Assembly (NCBI RefSeq): GCF_028622875.1 | Contig: NZ_CP117709.1 | Span: 6,885,001 to 6,949,000 of the forward strand | Direction of reading: 5' to 3' | Length of the DNA: 64,000 nucleotides | Source of the DNA: Streptomyces sp. MMBL 11-1 | GTDB taxonomy: Bacteria; Actinomycetota; Actinomycetes; Streptomycetales; Streptomycetaceae | The notes under the pieces: model-generated | What the model was told of the DNA's origin: nothing | Seen by the model: the letters and a program-made list of their open reading frames with translations, nothing else | Databases searched by the model: none | Shown here: in pieces, positions 27,232 through 38,837 of the stretch | Position numbering within the stretch: position 1 is the first letter of the stretch | Layout: each line of letters starts with the position of its first letter | Program-made: the position numbers and the translations under genes

Positions 27232-27260
27232 ATTATAGCCCCGGCGCCGGCGGCGGTGAA
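27232..27260 (-). promoter_or_regulatory. dpgD promoter, probably giving a leaderless mRNA
   Basis: On the minus strand a perfect TATAAT (27237 to 27232) lies 17 bases after TTCACC (27260 to 27255). The -10 is only 7 bases from the dpgD ATG, so transcription should begin at or next to the A of the start codon. No purine-rich ribosome site is present, which agrees. Confidence 0.6.
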
Positions 27261-27296
27261 GTGTGAGTGCAACCATGTAGGTCTGGAGAATCTAGC

Positions 27297-28403
27297 GTGA
27301 AATTGGTTGAGGTGTCGGCACCCGAAATCGCGGGTGTGGGTACTGCCGTGCCGGTGACTTCTTATACGCAACAGGAAATGCTGGATGAGTTCGACATCGC
27401 CGATCCGCGGGTGCGGTCCATCTTCCTGAACAGCGCGATCGAACGTCGAGGCCTGACGCTGCCGCCGTCGCTGCCGGATGGTTCGCGCGCCACGGAGACC
27501 CAGGGCGAACTGCTGCGCAAGCATCGCGCCAACGGTCTGTCCATGGGGCGGGAGGCGTTGGAAGCGTGCCTGAAGAGCGCGAACGCGACGGTGGCGGATG
27601 TTCGCTACCTGTGCTGCGTCACGACCACCGGAATGCTGACCCCGGGCTTCTCCGCGCTCCTCATGAAGGAGCTGGAAATGGACCGGCACTGCTCGCGTCT
27701 TGATGTCGTGGGAATGGGGTGCAATGCTGGCCTGAATGCGCTGACGGCCGTGGCGGGGTGGGCGGAGTCGCATCCCGGAGAACTGGCGCTGATGGTGTGT
27801 ATCGAAGCCTGTTCGGCGGCTTATGTGTTTGACGGGACCATGCGGACTGCCGTGGTCAACAGTCTTTTCGGCGATGGCTCGGCCGCCGTCGCGGTCCGAT
27901 CGCCGGGGTACCGGCGTGCGACCGACCGGGAGGGAGTGGGGCTGGTCGGTGACACGCTGGCCCCGGCATTGCTGCGCTTTTCGAGTTTCATCATTCCGGA
28001 AGCAGTGGACGCCATGCGTTACGACTGGGACGACAGCCATGGAAAATACAGCTTCTACCTTGATCCCGATGTTCCTTATGTGGTCGGAGCGCACGCCGAG
28101 CTCGCCCTCGACCGGCTGCTCGAGGGAACCGGACTGCGGCGCTCGGACATATCCCACTGGGTCGTGCATTCCGGAGGGAAGAAGGTCATCGACTCGGTGC
28201 GTGTGAACCTCGGCCTGACCCGTCATGACGTACGCCATACGACCGGCGTACTCCGGGACCACGGCAATGTGTCGAGTGGATCGTTCCTCTTCTCCTATGA
28301 GCGACTGGTTGCCGACAACTGCGTCAAACCGGGCGAGTACGGCGTCCTCATGACCATGGGGCCCGGGTCGACCATCGAGATGGCTCTGGTCGGCTGGCGA
28401 TGA
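27297..28403 (+). CDS. dpgA: DpgA, type III polyketide synthase (3,5-dihydroxyphenylacetyl-CoA synthase)
   Basis: A 368-residue chalcone-synthase-fold enzyme that joins four malonyl-CoA units and cyclises the product for Dpg. The active-site cysteine is in G-M-G-C-N-A-G-L-N (C142); the His and Asn of the triad are in V-V-H-S-G-G-K and [12 protein letters not shown] 27297 was chosen: GGAG lies 8 bases upstream and homology begins here. It overlaps dpgB by ATGA. Codon third positions look less GC-biased than in the NRPS genes, hinting at a separate origin. It heads the dpgA-B-C-aminotransferase operon. Confidence 0.96.
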   Translation: MKLVEVSAPEIAGVGTAVPVTSYTQQEMLDEFDIADPRVRSIFLNSAIERRGLTLPPSLPDGSRATETQGELLRKHRANGLSMGREALEACLKSANATVADVRYLCCVTTTGMLTPGFSALLMKELEMDRHCSRLDVVGMGCNAGLNALTAVAGWAESHPGELALMVCIEACSAAYVFDGTMRTAVVNSLFGDGSAAVAVRSPGYRRATDREGVGLVGDTLAPALLRFSSFIIPEAVDAMRYDWDDSHGKYSFYLDPDVPYVVGAHAELALDRLLEGTGLRRSDISHWVVHSGGKKVIDSVRVNLGLTRHDVRHTTGVLRDHGNVSSGSFLFSYERLVADNCVKPGEYGVLMTMGPGSTIEMALVGWR

Positions 28404-29149
28404 AAGGTGACTCTGAATTCATGACCACAGAACTTCCCGGCGCAGCAGCACCAGAGGGAACCGGCCTCTACGTGAAGGTGGACGGTGCACGTGCACCGGC
28501 GGAACTGACGGCCTTGATCAACTCGGTCTGCGATCAGGCGGAGAAGCAGCCGGACGGAGCCGCGGTGATCCTCGATCTCGGCGAAGCGCCGGATGAGCAC
28601 GGACCGTGGCCCGGCGATGTGACCATCCAGACGGTGAACCGCTGGGAGCGGGCCGTACGGCGTGTGGAGAGCCTCGACGGCATCACCATCGCCGTGGCAC
28701 GGGGAACGTGCGGCGGGCACGCCCTGGACCTGCTCCTCGCCGTCGACTTCCGTATGGGCGTCCCCGGCCTCCAACTGCGGCTGCCCGTCAACGACGGCCA
28801 CATCTGGCCCGGCATGCTGCTCTACCGCCTGGTGCGGCACCTCGGACTGGCGGCGGCTCGACGGATCGTCATGCGCGGCGCCGACCTGTCGCTCGGCCAA
28901 GCCGTCGACCTCGGCCTGATCGACCAGCTCGCCGACGACGTGGAGGGCGCCGTGCACGCCGCGACAGCACTCACGGGACGGATGGCGGACCGGGAGACGG
29001 CGGTGCGCCGGCAGCTGCTGCTCGAAGCCGCGTCCGTGGAGTACGACGATGCGCTGGGGGCCCACCTCGCCGCCTGCGACCGCGAGTTGCGCAGGCTGCG
29101 GAACGAGCGGCCCACCGCCTCGGTGCCGGCGGGGAGGTCTCGGGCATGA
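28400..29149 (+). CDS. dpgB: DpgB, crotonase-like partner of DpgA
   Basis: A 249-residue crotonase-fold protein, shorter than a full enoyl-CoA hydratase, as expected for DpgB. Visible parts are [15 protein letters not shown] (oxyanion-hole region, ~95-108), the V-D-F-R-M strand and the [12 protein letters not shown] helix. DpgB binds DpgA and raises its rate by assisting the final dehydration. Both junctions are ATGA overlaps (with dpgA and dpgC), so the three proteins are translationally coupled, which suits a complex. A second possible start (ATG 28421) lies just inside. Confidence 0.93.
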   Translation: MKGDSEFMTTELPGAAAPEGTGLYVKVDGARAPAELTALINSVCDQAEKQPDGAAVILDLGEAPDEHGPWPGDVTIQTVNRWERAVRRVESLDGITIAVARGTCGGHALDLLLAVDFRMGVPGLQLRLPVNDGHIWPGMLLYRLVRHLGLAAARRIVMRGADLSLGQAVDLGLIDQLADDVEGAVHAATALTGRMADRETAVRRQLLLEAASVEYDDALGAHLAACDRELRRLRNERPTASVPAGRSRA

Positions 29150-30504
29150 ACACGGTGGATGCCTCCGACGCGGCGTCGGTGTGGTCGATTCCCGAGCCGA
29201 AGTTCATCGATGCTCTCGACAGCGACGCGCAGACCCTGGCCGGACATGTGGCCACGTGCGAGGCGGTCCTCGCCACGCTGCCGCCCCGACCCGGTCGGGA
29301 CACCCCCCAGCAGCGCCGCGCCGAAGCGGCCCTCGCCGCGTCCAGGTCGGCGCGCCGCGGGTTCCTCGCCCTGCACACGGATGCCGTGTACGACGTACTG
29401 ACCGAGGGCCGTTCCCGGTACGTGCGCCTGCCGAACCTGGTCCAGGCGGCGGCGGAACGTTTCCCGGGGCTGGTTCCCACCCCGGCCCACATGGCATCGG
29501 AGCGCGCGTTCATCCAGGCCGAGCGGGACGGGCGCGAGATCGACCAGGCCATCTTCTGCGGCGCCGTCCTGCACTCCCGGGCCGCGGGCACCCACCTCAT
29601 CGACGCGATGCTGATGCCCACGCCGCGCGCCGAGCAACTGCTCGGTGACTTCCGCGCGACAGGACGCGTCGAGTTGACATCGGTGCACGTCGAGCGGCGG
29701 GGACACGTGGCCCACGTGACGTTCCGCAACGCGCACTGCCTCAACGCCGAGGACAACCAGCTGATCGCCGACATGGAGACGGCGGTGGACCTGGTCCTGC
29801 TGGACGACCGGGTCAGCGTAGGAGTCCTCCGCGGCGGGGAAGTCGAACACCCCCGGTACCAGGGCCGACGGGTGTTCAGCGCCGGCATCAACCTCAAGGA
29901 CCTGCGCAACGGCGCCATTTCGTTCGTGGACTTCCTGATGGGGCGCGAACTGGGCTACATCCACAAGATGTCGCGCGGCCTCCTGACGGACCCGGCGGGT
30001 GTCATGGAGTCCGACCGGCTCACCCAGAAGCCGTGGATCGGGGCGGTCGACTCCTTCGCCATCGGCGGCGGGATGCAACTGCTTCTGGTCCTCGACCGGG
30101 TGATCGCCGAGGAGGAGGCGTTCTTCAGCCTGCCGGCCGCGGAAGAGGGAATCGTGCCCGGGCTGGGAAACCTGCGCCTGACGCGGCTGACCGGGGCGAG
30201 GTTCGCCCGGCAGGTGATTCTCGGCGGTCGCCGCATTCGGATGACCGATCCGGAAGCAGCCCTGGTGTGCGACGACATCGTGCCCGCGAAGGACCTGGAC
30301 GAGACCGTGGAACGTGCCGCCCGCGAGTTGGGCGCACCCGCGGTGGCGGCGAACCGGCGGATGCTCAACCTGGCAGAGGAGCCGCTGGACCACTTCCGCG
30401 CATACCTGGCCGAGTTCGCGGTCACCCAGGCCGCCAGGGCCTACAGCGCCGACGTCCTGTCCAAGGTGGAACAGCGCTGGCAGCGTTCACTGCCCCGGAC
30501 GTAG
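29146..30504 (+). CDS. dpgC: DpgC, cofactor-free dioxygenase (3,5-dihydroxyphenylacetyl-CoA 1,2-dioxygenase)
   Basis: A 452-residue protein with the DpgC layout: a helical N-terminal domain (~1-190) and a C-terminal crotonase-fold domain. In the latter are the G-R-R-V-F-S-A-G-I-N-L-K (~242-253) and S-F-A-I-G-G-G-M-Q-L-L (~302-312) oxyanion-hole stretches and S-L-P-A-A-E-E-G-I-V-P-G (~328). DpgC uses O2 without metal or cofactor to turn 3,5-dihydroxyphenylacetyl-CoA into 3,5-dihydroxyphenylglyoxylate. The start overlaps the dpgB stop, and GGGGAGG lies upstream. Length and domain order are normal, so this branch should be functional. Confidence 0.96.
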   Translation: MNTVDASDAASVWSIPEPKFIDALDSDAQTLAGHVATCEAVLATLPPRPGRDTPQQRRAEAALAASRSARRGFLALHTDAVYDVLTEGRSRYVRLPNLVQAAAERFPGLVPTPAHMASERAFIQAERDGREIDQAIFCGAVLHSRAAGTHLIDAMLMPTPRAEQLLGDFRATGRVELTSVHVERRGHVAHVTFRNAHCLNAEDNQLIADMETAVDLVLLDDRVSVGVLRGGEVEHPRYQGRRVFSAGINLKDLRNGAISFVDFLMGRELGYIHKMSRGLLTDPAGVMESDRLTQKPWIGAVDSFAIGGGMQLLLVLDRVIAEEEAFFSLPAAEEGIVPGLGNLRLTRLTGARFARQVILGGRRIRMTDPEAALVCDDIVPAKDLDETVERAARELGAPAVAANRRMLNLAEEPLDHFRAYLAEFAVTQAARAYSADVLSKVEQRWQRSLPRT

Positions 30505-30517
30505 GAGGCCCATCCTC

Positions 30518-31825
30518 ATGCGACTGCATTCCTCCTCACTGCACGGCTCACTGGAGGATCCCGTTCTGGGCTCCATCGGGTTCCTCAACGAGGTGATGGG
30601 CGACTTTCCGGAAGCCATATCCTTCGCGCCCGGCGCACCCCACCCGGACACGCTCGACGACGTCGACGTCCAGCGCTACGTGGACGCCTTTCTCGACCAT
30701 CTCGTCCACGAGGGCAGAACCCCCGAGCAGGCACGCCGGCTGCTTCTCGAATACGGCCCCAGCCGGGGAATAGTCAACGGCGTCGTCAGTGACGCCCTGC
30801 GCCGGGACCACGGCATCGATGCCGCGCCCGGCGCGCTGGTCATCACCGTGGGCGCGCAGGAAGCGATGTTGCTGGTGCTGCGCGCGCTCTTCCGGCCGGC
30901 CCAGGGCGTGCTCGCGGTGGCCAATCCATGCTTCGTGGGCATCATCGGCGCCGCCCGGCTCCTGGACATCGACGTGAAGCCGGTCCACGAGAGCGCGCAC
31001 GGGATCGACCTCGACGGTCTCGCGGAGACATGCCGTACGGCCCGCGAGGAGGGCCGGCCCCTGCGCGCGCTGTACGTGGCGCCGGACTTCTCCAATCCGG
31101 GCGGTGCCCGCATGTCGCTGCACTGCCGCCGGCAGCTTCTGGACCTCGCGGACCGCGAGGACTTCCTAATCGTCGAGGACAACGCGTACGGCTTCACGGC
31201 GACGAACGGGTCGGAGCTGCCGTCGCTCAAGGCCCTGGACGCCCGTCGGCGGGTGGTGCACATCGGCACCTTCGCCAAGGTCGCCTTCCCCGGGGCCCGG
31301 GTCGGCTATGTGATCGCAGACCAGCAGGTCACGTCGTCGAGCGGCACCAAGCTGCTCGCGGACGAGTTGGCGGCGCTGAAGAGCCTGGTCACCGTGAACA
31401 CGTCCCCGCTGTGCCAGGCGGTGATCGGGGGGATGCTCCTCGAACACGGCGGCTCCCTGGTCGAACTGAGCCGCCGCAAGTCCGAGATCTACCAACGGAA
31501 TCTGACCTGCCTGGTCGACGCGCTCGACCGGTATGTCGGTGACACGCTGCGCCCCGGCATCCGGTGGAACCGCCCCCAGGGAGGGTTCTTCGTACGGGTG
31601 CGCCTTCCGGTCCCCGTGGACGGCGCCCTGCTCCAGATCTCGGCCGGCGAATACGGAGTGCTGTGGACTCCGATGAAGCAGTTCTACCTTGACGAGGCCG
31701 GCGATCACCAACTGCGGCTCTCATGCAGCTACCTGGATGTCGACGACATCGAGGAAGGGGTACGGCGCCTGGCCGCGTTCTTCGCGAACGAGATCGCGTC
31801 CCCGCACCGGGGCCGCACGATGTGA
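30518..31825 (+). CDS. hpgT: PLP aminotransferase, HpgT-like (3,5-dihydroxyphenylglyoxylate to Dpg)
   Basis: A 435-residue fold-type I aminotransferase. Class I/II features include Y-G-P-S-R-G (~87), the V-G-A-Q-E-A-M-L-L cofactor-phosphate region (~112), the N-P and P-D-F-S-N-P-G-G stretch (~190), V-E-D-N-A-Y-G (~218) and the PLP-lysine segment G-T-F-A-K-V-A-F-P-G (~250). In the Dpg pathway HpgT-type enzymes transaminate the glyoxylate to the amino acid. It follows dpgC by 13 bases with GGAGG before the ATG. No HmaS or Hmo genes are present, so the enzyme serves Dpg and not hydroxyphenylglycine here. Confidence 0.94.
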   Translation: MRLHSSSLHGSLEDPVLGSIGFLNEVMGDFPEAISFAPGAPHPDTLDDVDVQRYVDAFLDHLVHEGRTPEQARRLLLEYGPSRGIVNGVVSDALRRDHGIDAAPGALVITVGAQEAMLLVLRALFRPAQGVLAVANPCFVGIIGAARLLDIDVKPVHESAHGIDLDGLAETCRTAREEGRPLRALYVAPDFSNPGGARMSLHCRRQLLDLADREDFLIVEDNAYGFTATNGSELPSLKALDARRRVVHIGTFAKVAFPGARVGYVIADQQVTSSSGTKLLADELAALKSLVTVNTSPLCQAVIGGMLLEHGGSLVELSRRKSEIYQRNLTCLVDALDRYVGDTLRPGIRWNRPQGGFFVRVRLPVPVDGALLQISAGEYGVLWTPMKQFYLDEAGDHQLRLSCSYLDVDDIEEGVRRLAAFFANEIASPHRGRTM

Positions 31826-31852
31826 GGTGCGCGCACAGCGGCATCGGGCGAA

Positions 31853-31883
31853 CCGGCCGGACTCCAGCACGAAGTCCGGCCGG
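31853..31883. terminator. hairpin terminator between the Dpg operon and metH
   Basis: Perfect 11-bp arms (31853-31863 and 31873-31883) around a 9-base loop, between two convergent genes. It can serve both directions; no T-tract follows. Confidence 0.7.
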
Positions 31884-31926
31884 CTCTCGGCCGAGGTCCG
31901 GCCGGGCCCACTCGATCGTCAGGGGC

Positions 31927-35517
<3,591 letters not shown>

Positions 35518-35789
35518 TGCCGACACCTCCGTCACATTCCCGGAGGCGCCCTTGTCGGATCGAAGCATGAGCCGAGCGTGGCGGGCTGAGCCCGTTGCAG
35601 CGCCTCTCGGCTCCCGAGATCCTATCGAATCATCTGATGCACCAGAAGACCAGGCTGACCGGCGCGGTTGCGGCCACTGAGCGCGAACTGCCGCCAGGGC
35701 GCCGCTCTCGTTGCCGATTCGGGGCCGCCGGGTCTCCTACCGTCCTTGCTCATTGGTTGTGTCGACGGTCATGCGCGAGGTGAAGATCG

Positions 35790-36011
35790 GTGAGCGCTCT
35801 ATTCGATGATGCGGACGGCGAGTTCCTCGTCCTGGTGAACGCGGAGAAGCAGCACTCGCTGTGGCCCGCGCTCGTCGACGTGCCGGCGGGCTGGGAGACC
35901 GTGCGGGGGCGTGACACCCGGGAGAACTGCCTCGACTACATCGAGAAGCACTGGACGGACATGAGGCCGGCGTCCCTTGTCGCCGCCATGGAAAAGGAAG
36001 CACACAGCTGA
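35790..36011 (+). CDS. MbtH-like NRPS accessory protein
   Basis: A 73-residue protein with the three conserved tryptophans of the MbtH family: H-S-L-W-P (~25), V-P-A-G-W (~35) and H-W-T-D-M-R-P (~53-59). MbtH proteins bind A domains and are often required for their folding or activity. The GTG start is read from the alignment with the family. It is the first gene of the right-hand + strand operon, 38 bases ahead of the EctC-like gene. It is the only MbtH copy in the window, so it may serve several A domains. Confidence 0.95.
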   Translation: MSALFDDADGEFLVLVNAEKQHSLWPALVDVPAGWETVRGRDTRENCLDYIEKHWTDMRPASLVAAMEKEAHS

Positions 36012-36048
36012 ATGCGTGTGCGCGGGGCATATGGGCGGGGAGGAACAG

Positions 36049-36423
36049 GTGATTGTTCGTCGACTTGACGAAGCGCTGTCGGTCGACTGGGGCAACGGCG
36101 TGAGTCGCCGTCTGCTGCTCGAGTCCGACGGCATGGGCTTCACGGTGGCCGACACCATCGTGAACGCTGGTACCAGTTCACGTCTTCAGTACCTTGACCA
36201 TCTTGAAGCGGTCTACTGTATTTCCGGAACCGGCGAGATCACGGAGCAGAGCGGCGTGGTCCATCCCATCGGGCCCGGAACCATGTATGCGCTGAACGAA
36301 CACGATGCGCATTCGATCACCGCGCATGCGGAGCAGGACCTGCATCTCGTGTCCGTGTTCTTTCCCGCCTTGCGCGGGCCGGAGCGGCACGACGTCCGGT
36401 CCACTGCCTATTCGAGCTACTGA
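36049..36423 (+). CDS. ectoine synthase (EctC)-like cupin
   Basis: A 124-residue single-domain cupin. It aligns over its whole length with ectoine synthase: H-L-E-A-V-Y-C-I, the T-M-Y-A-L-N-E-H-D-A-H segment and the closing V-F-F-P-A-L. The three EctC metal ligands are kept with the same spacing: E53, Y80 (27 on) and H88 (8 on). GTG 36049 was chosen for the GGGAGG just upstream. EctC closes N-acetyl-diaminobutyrate into a cyclic amidine by losing water. No ectA, ectB or ectD is nearby and the gene leads an NRPS/HypEF operon, so the substrate is probably a different amino acid or peptide. Ring closure of an amine onto a nitrile, cyanamide, amide or urea group is the sort of chemistry to expect; this is inference. 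Confidence 0.88.
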   Translation: MIVRRLDEALSVDWGNGVSRRLLLESDGMGFTVADTIVNAGTSSRLQYLDHLEAVYCISGTGEITEQSGVVHPIGPGTMYALNEHDAHSITAHAEQDLHLVSVFFPALRGPERHDVRSTAYSSY

Positions 36424-36464
36424 CCGGCACGGGCCGTTCTCGACACGAAGGAGAAATCTGATCC

Positions 36465-37145
36465 ATGACCGCACGCGACGACTTTACTCTGGTGGATCTG
36501 AGCCACAAGATCTTCGCTGGGATGGAGACCTATCGAGGGCTGCCCGGGCCTGAGATATCCACACATCTGAGCCGTCAGGAATCTCGCGGTCACTATGCGC
36601 CGGGTACGGAATTCCACATCGGTCGGATCTCCATGGTCGGAAACACCGGCACCTATGTGGACAGTCCCTTCCACCGTTTCGAGAACGGCACCGACCTGGC
36701 GGACCTGCCGCTCGAGAGGCTGGCGCACCTGCCCGCCCTGCGTATCAGCGTCGACCCGGTGAAGCGCGCCATCGAGGTGGCCGACCTCGAGAAGTACGAG
36801 GTCTCCGGCCGCGCGGTCCTGCTGCACACCGGCTGGGACCGGCACTGGGGTCAGGAGGAGTACTTCCACGGTCACCCGTATGTCACCAGAGCGGCAGCCG
36901 TCTGGCTGGTCGAACAGGGCAGCAGCCTGGTCGGAATCGACAGCCTCAACATCGACGACACCGACGACTCGGAGCGCCCCGCGCACACCACGCTTCTCGA
37001 CGGCGGAGTTCCCATCGCCGAGCACCTGACGAGGCTGGAACTGGTCCCTGAAGACGGAAGTCGCTTCTCGGCGGTGCCGGCCCCCGTCGCCGGTTTCGCG
37101 ACGATGCCGGTACGCGCGTACGCCCTGGTGCCCGCGGCGGAGTGA
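36465..37145 (+). CDS. cyclase-family (kynurenine formamidase-like) metal hydrolase
   Basis: A 226-residue protein of the PF04199 'cyclase' fold, which includes bacterial kynurenine formamidase. The signature, normally HxGTHxDxPxH, reads N-T-G-T-Y-V-D-S-P-F-H here (N60, Y64, D66, H70). Two of the usual zinc-binding histidines are thus Asn and Tyr, while the Asp and the catalytic-type His remain. D-S-L-N-I-D and the P-A-H-T-T-L-L-D segment near the end (~170-188) are kept. The altered site suggests another metal arrangement or a changed reaction. It sits 41 bases after the EctC-like gene. Possible roles are amide or formamide hydrolysis or a ring-closing/opening step; no substrate can be named. 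Confidence 0.85.
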   Translation: MTARDDFTLVDLSHKIFAGMETYRGLPGPEISTHLSRQESRGHYAPGTEFHIGRISMVGNTGTYVDSPFHRFENGTDLADLPLERLAHLPALRISVDPVKRAIEVADLEKYEVSGRAVLLHTGWDRHWGQEEYFHGHPYVTRAAAVWLVEQGSSLVGIDSLNIDDTDDSERPAHTTLLDGGVPIAEHLTRLELVPEDGSRFSAVPAPVAGFATMPVRAYALVPAAE

Positions 37146-37221
37146 TGCCTGCCTGCTGGGCGAAGTCGGGAATGCCGGCCTCTCAGAAGTGGCCGGAAGA
37201 TGAGGGACTAGGGAGCCTGTA

Positions 37222-37806
37222 ATGCCCAAAGTGGCGGTGCTGACGAACGACCTCCAGTACGATCTGGTCAACAAGGACGAGGAACGCAAGGCCGTGGTTG
37301 GCGCGGTCATCCCGAAACTGGCCGCATTCTTGGACACGTTGCGTTCGCTTGACGTCCTCGTCGTCCATCTCCAGCTGATCAACCGCCCCGACGACCCGCG
37401 GGCGGAGCGTTACGACGGATGGCTGCCGGCGACCGAGGACTCTCCCGGCAACGCGGTGCTCGCCGAAATCGTGGCCGATGGCGACCTCATGGTGCGCAAA
37501 CATCAGGCGAGCGGTTTCTTCGGAACCGATCTGGACGAGCAGCTTCGCAAGGCCGGGGTCTCCGACCTGATCGTGGTCGGCATGCATACGCAGATCTGCG
37601 TCCAGACCACGGCGGCGGACGGCTTCTTCCGGGGCTACAACGTTGTCGTACCCCGGGAGGGTGTTATTTCCATGCGGCAGGAGGATGCGCAGCGGGCGCT
37701 CGACTGGATCGCCTCCTTCTGCGGTGGTGTCACCGATATGGAAGATGTCGTCGACCGGGTGCGCGCGGGTCGACTTCACGACCTCATGCCGACCCCGGCT
37801 TCTTGA
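37222..37806 (+). CDS. isochorismatase-like cysteine hydrolase
   Basis: A 194-residue cysteine hydrolase of the isochorismatase/nicotinamidase superfamily. The triad is present: D10 (L-T-N-D-L-Q), K93 (V-R-K-H-Q) and C126 (T-Q-I-C-V-Q-T-T). With Cys present it belongs to the amidase-like branch (nicotinamidase, N-carbamoylsarcosine amidase) rather than true isochorismatases. It lies 15 bases before hypE. Given its neighbours, hydrolysis of an amide, carbamoyl or formyl group, or the reverse protection of an intermediate, is plausible. No siderophore or phenazine genes are present to support an isochorismate substrate. Confidence 0.88.
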   Translation: MPKVAVLTNDLQYDLVNKDEERKAVVGAVIPKLAAFLDTLRSLDVLVVHLQLINRPDDPRAERYDGWLPATEDSPGNAVLAEIVADGDLMVRKHQASGFFGTDLDEQLRKAGVSDLIVVGMHTQICVQTTAADGFFRGYNVVVPREGVISMRQEDAQRALDWIASFCGGVTDMEDVVDRVRAGRLHDLMPTPAS

Positions 37807-37821
37807 AAGAAGGCCGAGCCG

Positions 37822-38835
37822 ATGTCCAACGAAACAATCAAGCTCGACCACGGTGCCGGCGGAGGGATGAGCCACGAGCTCATCAACGACGTCATCGCGA
37901 AGACGCTCGGTGACGTCTACACCGGGCTCATGGAGGACAGCGCGGATGTCCCCCTCGACACCGCCCGCATCGCGATCACGACGGACTCGTTCGTGGTCAA
38001 TCCGCTGTTCTTCGGCAATGGCGACATCGGCAAGATAGCCGTCGCCGGAACGGTCAACGACCTGGCGGTTTCCGGGGCGAGGCCCCGCTATCTCACCCTC
38101 GCCCTCATCATCGAGGAGGGGTTCGCCATTTCCGACCTGGTCCGTGTGCTGGAAAGCGTGCGGGCCACGGCGCTGGAGGCCGGCGTGCTGATCGTCGCGG
38201 GGGACACCAAGGTGGTCCACCGGGGTGAGGCGGACGGGCTCTACATCAACACCGCGGGTGTCGGTCTGCACGACCGCCCGGAGCTGAAGCTCAGCTCGCG
38301 CGGCATCCGGCCGGGCGACGGCGTCATCGTCACCGGAAACCTCGGCGACCACAGCGTGCATCTGCTGTCGTTGCGCGAGGGCCTCGGCTTCGAGACGAGG
38401 GTGCTCAGCGACTGCGCCCCGTTGAACGGGGTGCTCGCCGATCTCTTCGACAGGTGCGGAGCCGGAATCCGATGCGTCCGTGACGTCACGCGTGGTGGAC
38501 TCGGAACCGTGCTCAACGAGTTCGCCTCGGACTCCGCCGTGGACATCCAGCTCGAGAGTTCAGCCCTTCCCGTCCGGCACGAGACGCGCATGGCGGCCGA
38601 CATGCTCGGTGTGGACGTGATGTACCTCGCCAACGAGGGCGTGCTCTGCGTCGTCGCCGACCCCGCCGCGGTGCCAGGCGTCCTGGAGGTCCTGCGCGAC
38701 CACGAGGTGACGGCCACGTCACGGCTGGTCGGAGAGGCGATCGCCGGCGACGGGCGGGTGTGGCAGCAGGACGAGCAGGGGGCACGCACCTCGGTCGACC
38801 TGCTGTACGGCGCCCAACTGCCCCGTCTGTGCTGA
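37822..38835 (+). CDS. hypE: HypE, carbamoyl-dehydratase (thiocyanate-forming)
   Basis: A 337-residue PurM/ThiL-fold protein that matches hydrogenase-maturation HypE from end to end: D-H-G-A-G-G at the start, D-S-F-V-V-N-P-L-F-F, G-D-I-G-K-I-A-V-A-G-T-V-N-D-L, A-G-D-T-K-V-V-H-R-G and D-V-T-R-G-G-L. It ends in P-R-L-C, the C-terminal cysteine that HypF carbamoylates and HypE then dehydrates with ATP to an S-cyano group. All parts needed for thiocyanate formation are therefore present. It is 15 bases after the hydrolase gene and 2 bases before hypF. No hydrogenase, hypA, hypB, hypC or hypD is in the window, so the cyano group is probably passed to the peptide or a precursor. Confidence 0.96.
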   Translation: MSNETIKLDHGAGGGMSHELINDVIAKTLGDVYTGLMEDSADVPLDTARIAITTDSFVVNPLFFGNGDIGKIAVAGTVNDLAVSGARPRYLTLALIIEEGFAISDLVRVLESVRATALEAGVLIVAGDTKVVHRGEADGLYINTAGVGLHDRPELKLSSRGIRPGDGVIVTGNLGDHSVHLLSLREGLGFETRVLSDCAPLNGVLADLFDRCGAGIRCVRDVTRGGLGTVLNEFASDSAVDIQLESSALPVRHETRMAADMLGVDVMYLANEGVLCVVADPAAVPGVLEVLRDHEVTATSRLVGEAIAGDGRVWQQDEQGARTSVDLLYGAQLPRLC

Positions 38836-38837
38836 TC

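Noticed and set aside
27225..28262. N-terminal extension of DpgD running antisense through dpgA
   Set aside because: The frame is open, but homology to crotonases begins at the ATG at 27224, and dpgA on the other strand is clearly the real gene.
35518..35789. Cobalamin riboswitch upstream of metH
   Set aside because: Pieces resembling B12-box letters (CAGG, ACC, GCCACTG) occur, but on the wrong strand, with wrong spacing and no overall fold.
36049..36423. Ectoine biosynthesis locus
   Set aside because: Only the EctC-like gene is present; ectA, ectB and ectD are missing.
37222..37806. True isochorismatase for a catecholate siderophore
   Set aside because: It has the Cys nucleophile of amidase-type members, and no isochorismate synthase or dihydroxybenzoate genes are present.
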